Part shown: positions 20,265 to 29,009 of the stretch, piece by piece
Layout of the letters: every line of letters starts with the position of its first letter
How positions within the stretch are numbered: position 1 is the stretch's first letter
Assembly: GCA_017994575.1 (NCBI GenBank)
Contig: JAGOKN010000009.1
Span: forward strand, 1-50,142
Direction of reading: 5' to 3'
DNA from: Nitrosomonas sp.
GTDB lineage: Bacteria > Pseudomonadota > Gammaproteobacteria > Burkholderiales > Nitrosomonadaceae
Length of the DNA stretch: 50,142 nucleotides
The notes under the pieces: model-generated
What the model saw: only the letters and a program-made list of their open reading frames with translations
What the model was told of the DNA's origin: nothing
The model's database searches: none
Made by a program: the position numbers and the translations under genes

Positions 20265-21338
20265 ATGACATCATTGTTTACACCCTTACAATTGGGTGCA
20301 TTGACTCTCCCCAACCGGGTTTTATTGGCTCCGCTAACTCGTTGCAGAGCCAGTGCTGAGCATACCCCGACCGCTTTAATGACCGAATACTATGTACAGC
20401 GGGCCAGTGCAGGATTGATTATTGCCGAAGCCACGATGGCAATCGAAGGTCATTCGGCTTTTTGGTTGGAACCAGGCATCTATTCCGCTGATCAAATTGC
20501 GGGCTGGAAACAGATTACTGATGCGGTGCATGCTTCCGGTGGCAGGATTTTTCTCCAAATTTGGCATGGCGGACGAGCTTGCCACCCACTGCTCAACGGA
20601 GGCGCTCAACCGGTTGCGCCCAGTCCCATTGCCATTACCAATAATGACGTACGCACCCCTGAAGGTAAAAAACCCTATGTCATTCCCAGAGAGCTGCGAG
20701 ATGATGAATTACCTGGCATTGTTGCCGGCTTTAAAAAAGCTGCTGAAAATGCCCAGGTCGCAGGTTTTGATGGAATTGAAATTCATGGTGCAAATGGTTA
20801 TTTGCTGGATGAATTTTTGCGCGATGGTGCCAACAAACGTTCTGGTTCTTATGGAGGTTCTTTTGAAAATCGAGCTCGATTGATGCTTGAAGTGCTCGAA
20901 GCAGTTGGCTCAGTCTGGGGTAGTGAACGCGTTGGTTTACGTATTTCCCCGCTTAACAGCTACAACAGCATGATCGATAGCGATCCGATTGGCTTGTCCA
21001 TATGGCTTGCAAATCGGCTTAATGAATTAAATCTTGCTTATTTGCATGTCATACGCAGTGATCTTTTGCAGCAGCAAAATGGAGATATTCTCACACCCAT
21101 TCGCCAGCATTATCAAGGTATTCTCATCGGTAATACGCGTTATGCACCGGATGAAGCCAATCAAGCCATTGCAGAGAATAAGATCGATGCCGTTGCTTTT
21201 GGTGTAAGCTTTCTGGCAAACCCCGATTTGCCGATACGCATTCAAGCCAATGCGCCTCTAAACTCACCAAAGCCAGCAACCTTTTATACTCAAGGATCAA
21301 AAGGGTATACCGACTACCCTAAATGGAATCCGTCATGA
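20265..21338 (+). CDS. Old Yellow Enzyme family alkene reductase
   Basis: FMN-dependent NAD(P)H oxidoreductase that reduces activated C=C bonds or nitro compounds (NemA/OYE group). 357 aa from ATG 20265, which has AGAGG upstream; the open frame extends to 20217 but without a start signal. The substrate-binding pair His174/Asn177 and Tyr179 lie in EIHGANGYLLDEF. The FMN-binding stretch PLTRCRAS has Cys27. The C-terminal GNTRY and AFGVSFLANPDLP match the family phosphate-binding region. It could be called nemA, but the exact substrate is unknown. Confidence 0.92.
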   Translation: MTSLFTPLQLGALTLPNRVLLAPLTRCRASAEHTPTALMTEYYVQRASAGLIIAEATMAIEGHSAFWLEPGIYSADQIAGWKQITDAVHASGGRIFLQIWHGGRACHPLLNGGAQPVAPSPIAITNNDVRTPEGKKPYVIPRELRDDELPGIVAGFKKAAENAQVAGFDGIEIHGANGYLLDEFLRDGANKRSGSYGGSFENRARLMLEVLEAVGSVWGSERVGLRISPLNSYNSMIDSDPIGLSIWLANRLNELNLAYLHVIRSDLLQQQNGDILTPIRQHYQGILIGNTRYAPDEANQAIAENKIDAVAFGVSFLANPDLPIRIQANAPLNSPKPATFYTQGSKGYTDYPKWNPS

Positions 21339-21358
21339 TTACTGATAAATCTCAATTA

Positions 21359-21775
21359 ATGTATAGATTGTTGATCATTCCAATTATCTTTTTTTGAGCG
21401 GATGCCTGAAGATACCTCAGGATATTAAACCCGTCAGAGATTTCGAATTAGACAAGTACTTGGGTAAATGGCATGAAATTGCCAGACTTGATCATTCATT
21501 TGAACGTGATCTGGATAGTGTGACTGCAGAATACTCGTTACGTGAAGGTTTCTTTTTTCGGTCCATTTTATGGACCGTATATCGTGTTTGAGCTGGATAA
21601 AGAAAATTATCATTATGCTTTTATAACCTGCTATGACAAATCATTTCTTTGGCTTCTGGCAAGAACACCGACGGTTAGCAATGAATTGATAGAACAATTT
21701 ATTAAATTATCTAAAGCGCTAGGATTTAAAACAGATGAGTTAATATTCGATAAATTGAACAAATACAATCCTTAA
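21359..21775 (+). pseudogene. blc: Broken Blc-type outer-membrane lipocalin
   Basis: Bacterial lipocalins of the Blc type are outer-membrane lipoproteins that bind fatty acids or lysophospholipids. Three pieces in different frames match one such gene. The signal peptide MYRLLIIPIIFF starts at ATG 21359 but hits TGA after a run of seven T. One more T would continue straight into the lipobox LSGC (TTG at 21394). The mature start DKYLGKWHEIARLDHSFERD follows in the second frame. Near 21541-21549 the sequence jumps from YSLRE to KVSFFGPFYGPYIVF in the third frame, so about 35 residues of the family are missing. Two independent lesions make a working product unlikely. Confidence 0.85.
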
Positions 21776-21783
21776 TATGAGCA

Positions 21784-21816
21784 GCTGGATTCAATAATAC
21801 TGACATTGAATCCAGC
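21784..21816 (+). terminator. Hairpin after the lipocalin pseudogene
   Basis: Perfect 12-bp stem (GCTGGATTCAAT at 21784-21795 and its complement at 21805-21816) with a 9-nt loop, starting 8 bases after the stop. The following T run is weak (GTGTTTT a few bases on). Confidence 0.55.
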
Positions 21817-21988
21817 AAAGCGTGTTTTCATAAAACAAAAACAAGAAAATTCCTAAAGTTTGCAATATTATTGACGACATGTTCCTGATCTATTGATAAG
21901 AATTAGGCTTTCACACTGCATCGGCTTAACGATTAATAGAAAAAAGTTTCGCAATTATTTGGTTTTTCATCTCTTTTCGGAGCACTTT

Positions 21989-22555
21989 ATGAAAAAAAAT
22001 ATATTCTCGACGGTATGTGCAGCCTCATTATTTACTGTAAGCATGTCATCAGCGTTTGCCGAGAAAATAGTCGTTGTAGAAGATTTAATATTTATCGCTC
22101 AAAACACTATTGTCGTGAAAAACGTTTCGAATGGGTTAGTGAATCAATGCTTGGCAAATCCCTTGCTGGATATTCAAGGCAATCCGGTTGTCAATGCAAC
22201 CGATGTCGTTATTAAAGGCAACAATGCCATTGTCACCAAATCATCGCTTGATGAAAATGGCGCTCCAGTCATTGATGCCGCTATTGTTGATGTTTCCAAT
22301 TGCTTGAATTCACAGGTGGCTATTCCTGTCGCTGAATGTATTTCGACCGTTGATCTGAATGAAGGCTTGCTGGTTATTCCCTGCGTCAAAGTTGGTCAAG
22401 ATGTCGTGACCGTACACATGGAGCAGCGAGGAAATTCATCCAATTGGGAAGTAAAGTTTTATGGGACCAATACAAAATTTTCGCATGATGACGATTCTAG
22501 CGATGATGATAACGGCGATGAAAGTGATGACGATAACGATAAAAAGCATCAGTAA
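21989..22555 (+). CDS. Exported protein with acidic C-terminal tail, unknown
   Basis: 188 aa from ATG 21989, which has CGGAG before it; the open frame begins earlier without start signals. A clear Sec signal peptide ends at ...SSAFA, cleavage before EKIVV. The mature part is beta-rich (repeated VVxN/VVxG patterns) and has a few Cys (NQCLAN, SNCLN, AECIS, IPCVK) that could form disulfides. The last ~25 residues are mostly Asp/Ser/Glu with a final KKHQ. Acidic tails like this may bind Ca2+ or other cations, or keep a secreted protein soluble; that is inference. No family recognised. It has its own terminator. Confidence 0.75.
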   Translation: MKKNIFSTVCAASLFTVSMSSAFAEKIVVVEDLIFIAQNTIVVKNVSNGLVNQCLANPLLDIQGNPVVNATDVVIKGNNAIVTKSSLDENGAPVIDAAIVDVSNCLNSQVAIPVAECISTVDLNEGLLVIPCVKVGQDVVTVHMEQRGNSSNWEVKFYGTNTKFSHDDDSSDDDNGDESDDDNDKKHQ

Positions 22556-22623
22556 TTAAACTGATCAAGCATAGGGTGAGGGTTGTACTAGATAACAATA
22601 CACCCTCATTCCTTTGAATGGAT

Positions 22624-22654
22624 AGCCCATTTAATCATCATTAAATGGGCTTTT
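22624..22654 (+). terminator. Rho-independent terminator of the acidic-tail protein gene
   Basis: Stem AGCCCATTTAA (22624-22634) and its exact complement (22641-22651) around a 6-nt loop, followed by TTT. It also separates this gene from the converging ABC operon ending at 22681. Confidence 0.75.
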
Positions 22655-22680
22655 CTCAGATACTTTACAATCAAGGCGCT

Positions 22681-23880
22681 TCACTCTGTGCGCAAAGCAT
22701 CTACTGGATTTAGTTTTGCCGCGCGTATTGCCGGTACCACACCAGCAGCCAAACCTATCAAAACCGATAAGCACAATGCTCCCAGCACATAATCCCAGGG
22801 AATATTAACAGGCAAGCTACTGACGAGGAGTTTTAGCAGCCATGCGATACTGGTTCCAATGATCAATCCTGCTAATCCACCAACGGTGGAAAGTGCAATG
22901 GATTCCAGTAAAAACAGAATACGAATACGTGCGCGCGTGGCGCCTAACGCCGCAAGCAAACCTATTTCCGGTATTCGTTCTGACACCGCAATATGCATCA
23001 GTGTAACCATCCCCACGGCACCCACCAGCAATGAAATTCCTCCCAGCGCCGCAACCGCGAATTTCAATACATTGAGTACAGTAGATAGCGTGTTGAGCAT
23101 CTGTTTTTGCGGTGTAATGGTAAAATCTTCACGTCCATGCCGCGCAACCAGAATGCGCTGGATGTCTTCCACTACGGCCTGTACGGGCGCATCCGGCAGG
23201 TAAGAGAAATTAATTTCCATCACTCCTTGTCGATTGAATACTTCCAAAGCTCGGGTCGTCGGCATAAAGACCGTGTCATCCAGATCAAAACCTAGCACTT
23301 GGCCTTTGGAAGCCATCACGCCAATGATTCGAAAGCGCGAACCGCCCACTTGCAATAGTGCACCCAGTGGATTCGAGTCACCAAACAATTCCGTACGCAC
23401 TTTCGCACCCAATACTACATAGGCTCTTGGATTTCTAGGGTCGTCATCCGGCAAGAATTGTCCTATCTCGACCTGCATGTTAAAAGCCCTAGCAAAATCA
23501 GGGCCCTGACCGTATGCAGTGACTCTTCGACTACGGCCTTGTGCGCGTATTTCAGCATTTCCAACCACATTTGCATTGGTATACTGCGCATAGCGGCTTT
23601 GCTTTAGCACCATGGCATCTTCGATGGTCAGCAGTCGCGCGCTGCCGATTGCACCCAACGAACCGCCATGCGTGTTGATTTTTCCGGGGGTGATATTGAC
23701 GATATTAGTGCCGAATTGCGTAAACTCCGACAACACGAAGCGTTGTACGCCATCTCCAATCGACGTCAGTAAAATGACCGCTGCAATACCGATGGCAATA
23801 CCTGATGCCGATAAAATAGTGCGCAGACGATGCGCTGTCAATGAGCGAAAGGCAAAGTGAAAGGTATCGAAGGCGTTCAT
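22681..23880 (-). CDS. FtsX/MacB-type ABC transporter permease (second)
   Basis: 399-aa permease of the MacB type: one N-terminal membrane helix (about 20-40), a large periplasmic domain (MacB_PCD-like, about 45-270), then three C-terminal helices. ATG 23880 overlaps the preceding permease stop (ATGA), so translation is coupled; the longer open frame lies within the upstream gene. Ends with the usual GVVPAIRAAKLNPVDALR. It pairs with the 400-aa permease as a heterodimer, instead of the fused ATPase-permease of true MacB. Probably exports a peptide, lipid or macrolide-like substrate; unknown. Confidence 0.88.
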   Translation of the reverse strand: MNAFDTFHFAFRSLTAHRLRTILSASGIAIGIAAVILLTSIGDGVQRFVLSEFTQFGTNIVNITPGKINTHGGSLGAIGSARLLTIEDAMVLKQSRYAQYTNANVVGNAEIRAQGRSRRVTAYGQGPDFARAFNMQVEIGQFLPDDDPRNPRAYVVLGAKVRTELFGDSNPLGALLQVGGSRFRIIGVMASKGQVLGFDLDDTVFMPTTRALEVFNRQGVMEINFSYLPDAPVQAVVEDIQRILVARHGREDFTITPQKQMLNTLSTVLNVLKFAVAALGGISLLVGAVGMVTLMHIAVSERIPEIGLLAALGATRARIRILFLLESIALSTVGGLAGLIIGTSIAWLLKLLVSSLPVNIPWDYVLGALCLSVLIGLAAGVVPAIRAAKLNPVDALRTE

Positions 23881-25079
23881 TTCTTGCCCAGGGCCTGCAC
23901 GGCATCCAATCGGGCAGCCTTGCTGGCAGGCAACATACTGGCCAGAACACCTGTAACCAGCGCGACGACGATCCCGGCAATCGAGGCCCAAGCTGGCGCC
24001 CAGGCAGGCAGTTGCGGATAAGCCAGACGTAACAGCAAACTGCCAAATTGCCCCAATACAAATCCCAATAGAGCACCGACCAGCGACAACCAGACCGCTT
24101 CAGCAAAAAACAAACGCCGGATATCCGTCGACGTTGCTCCAATGGCTTTCAGCAAGCCAATTTCCGAAGTGCGCTGATTGACTGCAACCAGCATGACATT
24201 CATGACTAAAATACCTGCAACAATCAGACTAATAGCTGCAATTCCGGCGACTGCCAAAGTTAACGCGTTTAGAATGCGATCGAAGGTTGATAGAATGGCA
24301 TCTTGCGTAATCACGGTACTATCTTCTTCGCCATCATGACTTTGACGCAATGTCTCAAGAATGGCATTTTTGGCGGATTCAATCTCACCAGGACTGTTTG
24401 CTTCCACCAAAATGCGGAATAGGGATGTGGTATTAAACATCGTCTGCGCATAATCGATGGGGATAATCACAATTTCATCGGTGTTGAAGCCCATCGATTC
24501 ACCCTGCGATGCCAGCACACCGGATACCAGAAAGCGACTATCGCCCAGTCGAACGCGTTGTCCGACTACCTGGCTGCGAGGAAAGAATTCTTGGGCAATT
24601 TTGGCCCCTAAAACAATCTGAGCGCCACGTTCGGAGCCTTGTGTCAGAAAACTTCCTTGTGCAAGCTTCATATGCCGAATCGGTATCAAGTTTGTGGTAC
24701 TCCCCAAAACAGTCACTTCACGCAGGCGGTTAGCGGCAGATAACTCTGCAGCACCCACATTGAGCGGCGCATACCGTCTGACTTGCGGTAATCGTCCCAG
24801 CAGTTGAGCATCTTTGAGAGTCAAATCGCGGGGCGTCTGGCCCAATACCGAACCTAAGAATGCTCCTGAGGTTTCTGCCCGTCCGGGTAGAACGACCAAT
24901 AAATTGGTACCGATGGATGAAAATTGTTTGATGACATAACGCCTGGCGCCATCACCCAACGCTGTCAATACAATGACTGCGGCAACCCCCAATGCCATGG
25001 CTAAAATGATCAGTAATGAACGGATACGATAACTCACCACGGTTTTCAGTGAAGTTTGCAGGGTATCAATCAGCGTCAT
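23877..25079 (-). CDS. FtsX/MacB-type ABC transporter permease (first)
   Basis: 400 aa, with the same plan as its partner: N-terminal helix (RSLLIILAMALGVAAVIVLT), periplasmic domain of about 230 residues, and three C-terminal helices with NQRTSEIGLLKAIGAT before the second. The two permeases are clearly paralogous (both have ALGDGARRYV/SIGDGVQRFV near residue 40 and a similar end), pointing to an old duplication. Its start overlaps the ATPase gene by 14 bases. Confidence 0.88.
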   Translation of the reverse strand: MTLIDTLQTSLKTVVSYRIRSLLIILAMALGVAAVIVLTALGDGARRYVIKQFSSIGTNLLVVLPGRAETSGAFLGSVLGQTPRDLTLKDAQLLGRLPQVRRYAPLNVGAAELSAANRLREVTVLGSTTNLIPIRHMKLAQGSFLTQGSERGAQIVLGAKIAQEFFPRSQVVGQRVRLGDSRFLVSGVLASQGESMGFNTDEIVIIPIDYAQTMFNTTSLFRILVEANSPGEIESAKNAILETLRQSHDGEEDSTVITQDAILSTFDRILNALTLAVAGIAAISLIVAGILVMNVMLVAVNQRTSEIGLLKAIGATSTDIRRLFFAEAVWLSLVGALLGFVLGQFGSLLLRLAYPQLPAWAPAWASIAGIVVALVTGVLASMLPASKAARLDAVQALGKK

Positions 25080-25746
25080 GTTGATCCGTCAGTATTTTCC
25101 CATCGCGCATGCCAATTTGACGATGCGCTCGAGCTCCCAATTCACGGTCATGCGTGACGACGATCAGCGTAGTTCCGCTGTGATGCAGATTTTCCAGCAG
25201 TAACATCACCTCAGCGCCAATCTGATGATCCAAATTGCCGGTAGGTTCATCCGCCAAGATAACGCTGGGTTGCATGATGGTGGCGCGCGCAATCGCAACC
25301 CGCTGGCGCTGCCCACCGGAAAGTTCAGCAGGGCGGTGATGCGCACGCGCTGACAATTCAAAAGCTTGCAGGGCATTAGCTACACGCTGCTGCCGCTGCA
25401 CAGATGGCATGCCGCTTAGGATCAATGGCAATTCGATATTTTCTGCCGCCGTCAAACGCGGTATTAAGTGAAATGACTGAAAAACAAAACCAATTTTTTC
25501 TCGACGAATGCGTGCTTGCTCGGTTTCCGATAAATCGTTGATAGCCTTGCCGTCCAGTTCATACAGGCCGCTATCGGGTTTGTCCAGCAAGCCGATCAGG
25601 TTGAGTAACGTGGATTTCCCGGAGCCGGAAGGCCCCATAATGGAAACATATTCCCCTGCAGCAATCTGCAAATTGATGCTGTTCAAGGCATAAACCGCTT
25701 GATCTCCCATATGGAATGTGCGGGTAATGTCTATCAGGCGAATCAT
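25066..25746 (-). CDS. ABC transporter ATP-binding protein (LolD/MacB-like)
   Basis: 226-aa ATPase with Walker A GPSGSGKS (38-45), signature LSGGQRQRV (from 142), Walker [12 protein letters not shown] (163-173) and the H-loop VVTHDRE. This is the subfamily that works with FtsX-type permeases. The order adaptor-ATPase-permease-permease with overlaps shows one tripartite export system. An outer-membrane TolC-like partner is not encoded here. Confidence 0.93.
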   Translation of the reverse strand: MIRLIDITRTFHMGDQAVYALNSINLQIAAGEYVSIMGPSGSGKSTLLNLIGLLDKPDSGLYELDGKAINDLSETEQARIRREKIGFVFQSFHLIPRLTAAENIELPLILSGMPSVQRQQRVANALQAFELSARAHHRPAELSGGQRQRVAIARATIMQPSVILADEPTGNLDHQIGAEVMLLLENLHHSGTTLIVVTHDRELGARAHRQIGMRDGKILTDQHDAD

Positions 25747-25748
25747 GA

Positions 25749-26897
25749 TTATTGCAACTTTTGCTGCACGGCAACACCGGCCTTGATATTGTTCTGATCA
25801 AATGAAATCAGAATTTGATCACCTTCTTTCAGACCGCTGCGAATTTCCGTGAAGCTCCAGTTTGACAAACCAGTTTCCAGTTGGCGTTCGATCAGTTTGT
25901 TGTGCGCATCCACCACCCATACGGCATTATTTTGTCGTATGGCCTGCGTGGGAATACGCAACACATCGTTTCTGCGCTCCAGAATCACTTCGACATCGGC
26001 ACTGTAGCCCACCAATAAGATATCCTCTGTGAGTTGTTGAAATTCCACTTCAATATCCACGGTTCGAGCCTGCTTCTCTATTTCAGTCACATAGGGTGAG
26101 ATACGTCTGATTTTTCCAGGAAAAACCTTGTTGGGCATGGCATCCAAAGTAATTCGCGCTTCCTGTCCGACTTTTATCTTAGGCGCATCTACTTCATCCA
26201 TGGGCGCATTGACATACAGACAAGAGTCATCGATTAAATCAATCGTTGGCGGGGTCGGAATGCCGGGAGGTGAGGGTGTGGTGAATTCGCCCAATTCACC
26301 GCTGATATGAGCAATCACACCGGAAAAAGGCGCCGTGATGACGGCGCGATCCAACCCTGCCTGAGCGACGCGAATCTGCGCTTCAGCACGTTTAATATCG
26401 GATATGGCCGCATCGCAACCGGCTTGCCGTGCTCGTGCATTGGCATCGGCATCTTCAGCGCGCTGTGAACTGACAAAACCTTTTTCCACCAGTTGTTGCG
26501 TGCGTATCGATTCGCGCCGGGCATTTTCTGCCAGAATACAGGTTTCACGGCGACGTTCCTGCGACATCGTCAATTGACGCTGTGCGAGTTCACGATGCGC
26601 CTGAAGGTCGACATTCCACAGTTCTAGTAAAGTTTGGCCTTTTTGTACGCGATCACCTTCTTTCACCCATATTTTTGCAATCTGACCTCCAGAAATAGGC
26701 GCAAGATTCGATCGCTGGCAGGCTTTGATGGTGCCTGCGCGTGTATTTACTATGGTCGCTTCCACGTTGCCCGTTGCAACGGTCGCTAACTCAACTGCTA
26801 ATGGCTTGGGTCGAGTGAAATACCAGCTAGCCAACGCTATAGCACTGATAATAATAAATAAGCTGATGAGGCGTAGGTTTTTTTTAACAGACAGCAT
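25749..26897 (-). CDS. Periplasmic adaptor (HlyD/MacA family)
   Basis: 382-aa membrane-fusion protein. N-terminal signal anchor (LRLISLFIIISAIALASWYF), lipoyl-like half motifs around GQIAKIWVKEGDRVQKGQTLLEL, a coiled-coil hairpin rich in Arg/Gln/Ala (about 105-185), then beta-barrel (IDDSCLYVNAPMDEVDAPKI minus nothing catalytic) and membrane-proximal domains. ATG 26897 is preferred; TTG 26903 would add two residues. First gene of the export operon, 3 bases before the ATPase. Confidence 0.9.
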   Translation of the reverse strand: MLSVKKNLRLISLFIIISAIALASWYFTRPKPLAVELATVATGNVEATIVNTRAGTIKACQRSNLAPISGGQIAKIWVKEGDRVQKGQTLLELWNVDLQAHRELAQRQLTMSQERRRETCILAENARRESIRTQQLVEKGFVSSQRAEDADANARARQAGCDAAISDIKRAEAQIRVAQAGLDRAVITAPFSGVIAHISGELGEFTTPSPPGIPTPPTIDLIDDSCLYVNAPMDEVDAPKIKVGQEARITLDAMPNKVFPGKIRRISPYVTEIEKQARTVDIEVEFQQLTEDILLVGYSADVEVILERRNDVLRIPTQAIRQNNAVWVVDAHNKLIERQLETGLSNWSFTEIRSGLKEGDQILISFDQNNIKAGVAVQQKLQ

Positions 26898-27022
26898 AAT
26901 CAAAAAAGGAATACCGATAAAGAACCGAGTGACATTTTGTTGTGTTTCATTCTAAATATGCGTATTTTACACATTCAACCAAAGCGGCTTGGCTGCAAAT
27001 AGCGAAAACCCTGAAACAGACT

Positions 27023-28660
27023 ATGAATATGATAAATATTTGGCGCGAACGTTTAATCCTATCCGAATCCGATCAACCCACGACTTTCAATGACATTCGC
27101 CCCACTGAAACGAATTATGCGGCACTTGATCCCAAAACATTTGAAGCGATTGAAGCCGAAGCGTTGTTTCATACCGTTGATAACACACAAACAGAAATAG
27201 GTCGCTTGGTATTGTATCGATCAATTGCGCGTCCCGACCAGGATGCGCCAATGTTGCAGCAAAAACAAATGGCTTTGCGTGAAATTGAATCTAATCCGGG
27301 ATTATATGATGCGCTGACTCAATATATCGGAAAAATCCGTTCCGGCGAAAAATCACTCAAATATCTGCTATATGGCGAATTTGTAGGCGGATTGGCTACC
27401 GATGAACCCAGTAGCCGCGCAGATAAACTTGAATTTGGCGGCTATGGTTATCGGCAATATCAAGATGGCACTCAATTTGCGATAGATCTGGTTGAAAAAG
27501 CCAGCGCAATCCCGCATCCACAATCTGTCTATTTGCAAACGATATTGGATGCCATTCATGATTTTGGGCAATCGCGTACTTATGCATTGATGGAAGGGCC
27601 GGTTTATTCAACCAATGGCAAATTCAAAACTAAAAAAGAAAAATCAGCATTCGATCTTCATTTCCGTTTCCATCCATCATTGTTTAAGGCGCTGCCGACA
27701 TTGATGTTTTTCGCAGCCGCTTATGGCATTCTCTTTTTCATTGAAAACTTGATGCCGGAATTAGGCACATCCTATTTTGGCTATGGCTTGTTGGGACTCA
27801 CCATTCCCATTTTTCCTATTATCATGTTGGCAATGGGTGTATCCGATCGCGATACGATCATTTATCCGTTGCGCAACCAATTCAAGGAAAGTCGGGAATT
27901 GGCAAAAGCACTGGAAGCGTTGGGATTGCTGGATGAATTATTATCATTTTATCGCTATGGACAAGCCTCTAACGAGGATAAGGCGCTGCCGGAGATTCTG
28001 GACGAGAAACAGCATCGATTGACCATCAGTCAAGCCAGAAATCCATTGTTGATAAAAAACATGCCCGATTATGTGCCCAATGATATCCACCTCGACATGG
28101 CAGGGCGTGTGTTGATCATTACCGGCCCGAATAGTGGCGGTAAAACTGCCTATTGCAAAACCATCGTGCAAATCCAGTTGCTGGGTCAAATAGGTTGCTA
28201 CATCCCAGCCACACAAGGACAGTTGGTGCCGGCAGAACATATTTATTACCAAGTGCCCGACCCAGGCCAGTTAAGCGCTGCCATGGGACGATTCGGACAC
28301 GAGCTGCAACGCACACGCGAGATATTCTTTAATTCAACCCAGCGCAGCTTGGTTGTACTGGATGAATTATCGGAAGGCACAACGTTTGAAGAAAAAATGA
28401 CCATCTCCGAATATATTCTCAAGGGGTTTCATAAATTGGGTGCGAGCACGTTATTGGTCACGCATAACCACGAATTGTGCGAGCTGCTGAAAAAAGACGG
28501 CATTGGCCGGTATTTACAAGTCGAATTCATGCCGCAAGGCCCGACGCACCGCCTGATCGAAGGCATCTCCAAAGTCAGTCATGCGGATCGGGTTGCTAGT
28601 GCGATTGGGTTTAGCCAGAAGGATGTTGAGGATCATTTGGAGCGGCAGAGTGAGCGGTAA
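27023..28660 (+). CDS. MutS-like ATPase with two membrane segments
   Basis: 545 aa from ATG 27023 (an earlier open frame has no start signal; ATG 27029 is also possible). The C-terminal half is a MutS domain V-type ABC ATPase: Walker A ITGPNSGGKTA (about 366-376), Walker B SLVVLDELSEGTTFEEK (from 442) and TLLVTHNHEL. Unlike MutS there is no mismatch-binding domain, and two strongly hydrophobic stretches lie at about 223-241 and 253-272, between a helical N-terminal lever-like region and the ATPase. MutS-family proteins of this kind are poorly characterised; a DNA-repair role should not be assumed. It lies next to the BrnTA/TIR island. Confidence 0.8.
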   Translation: MNMINIWRERLILSESDQPTTFNDIRPTETNYAALDPKTFEAIEAEALFHTVDNTQTEIGRLVLYRSIARPDQDAPMLQQKQMALREIESNPGLYDALTQYIGKIRSGEKSLKYLLYGEFVGGLATDEPSSRADKLEFGGYGYRQYQDGTQFAIDLVEKASAIPHPQSVYLQTILDAIHDFGQSRTYALMEGPVYSTNGKFKTKKEKSAFDLHFRFHPSLFKALPTLMFFAAAYGILFFIENLMPELGTSYFGYGLLGLTIPIFPIIMLAMGVSDRDTIIYPLRNQFKESRELAKALEALGLLDELLSFYRYGQASNEDKALPEILDEKQHRLTISQARNPLLIKNMPDYVPNDIHLDMAGRVLIITGPNSGGKTAYCKTIVQIQLLGQIGCYIPATQGQLVPAEHIYYQVPDPGQLSAAMGRFGHELQRTREIFFNSTQRSLVVLDELSEGTTFEEKMTISEYILKGFHKLGASTLLVTHNHELCELLKKDGIGRYLQVEFMPQGPTHRLIEGISKVSHADRVASAIGFSQKDVEDHLERQSER

Positions 28661-28690
28661 TCAGATTGCTCAGAATTTTATTAAGATTCC

Positions 28691-28718
28691 TTGACTTCAA
28701 ATATCTCGTGCATACAAT
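28691..28718 (+). promoter_or_regulatory. brnTA promoter
   Basis: TTGACT (28691-28696) and TACAAT (28713-28718) are 16 bp apart, the best sigma-70 promoter seen in this window. The predicted start of transcription falls at or next to the brnT ATG (28725), implying a leaderless or nearly leaderless mRNA. Confidence 0.65.
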
Positions 28719-28723
28719 GTATG
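28711..28723. promoter_or_regulatory. Candidate BrnA operator over the brnT -10
   Basis: CATAC and GTATG (28711-28715 and 28719-28723) form an inverted repeat with a 3-nt centre, covering the -10 hexamer. BrnA is known as an autorepressor of brnTA, so this is a natural place for its site. The repeat is short. Confidence 0.4.
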
Positions 28724-28724
28724 G

Positions 28725-29009
28725 ATGATTAGTTTCGAGTGGGATATCAATAAAGCGGCTTCAAATCAAAAGAAACATGGAATATCTTTCGAAGAAGCGC
28801 AATCTGTTTTCTATGATGATTTTGCTGTTCAGTTCTACGATGATAGCTCGGAATCAGAAGACAGATTCCTGATGCTCGGCATGAGCAGTAAAGCTCGAAT
28901 TCTCATTGTGTGCCATTGCGAGCGAGATTCAGGAAATGTAATCAGGATTATATCGGCTCGTAAGGCTACCAAATTGGAACGTAAATATTATCAAGGTGGT
29001 GTGTTATGA
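28725..29009 (+). CDS. brnT: BrnT family type II toxin
   Basis: BrnT is a small RelE-like ribonuclease toxin that inhibits translation and is neutralised by BrnA. The 94-aa protein shows the family pattern: FEWDINKAASNQKKHGISFEEA, then YDDSSESEDRFLMLGMSS and RIISARKATKLERKYY at the end. ATG 28725 lies only 7 bases after the -10 hexamer. The stop overlaps the brnA start (ATGA at 29006-29009), which couples the pair in the toxin-first order typical of brnTA. Confidence 0.92.
   Translation: MISFEWDINKAASNQKKHGISFEEAQSVFYDDFAVQFYDDSSESEDRFLMLGMSSKARILIVCHCERDSGNVIRIISARKATKLERKYYQGGVL

Noticed and set aside
21394..21591. 65-aa intact protein from TTG 21394
   Set aside because: It is the lipobox-plus-N-terminal fragment of the broken lipocalin; its C-terminus is frameshifted sequence.
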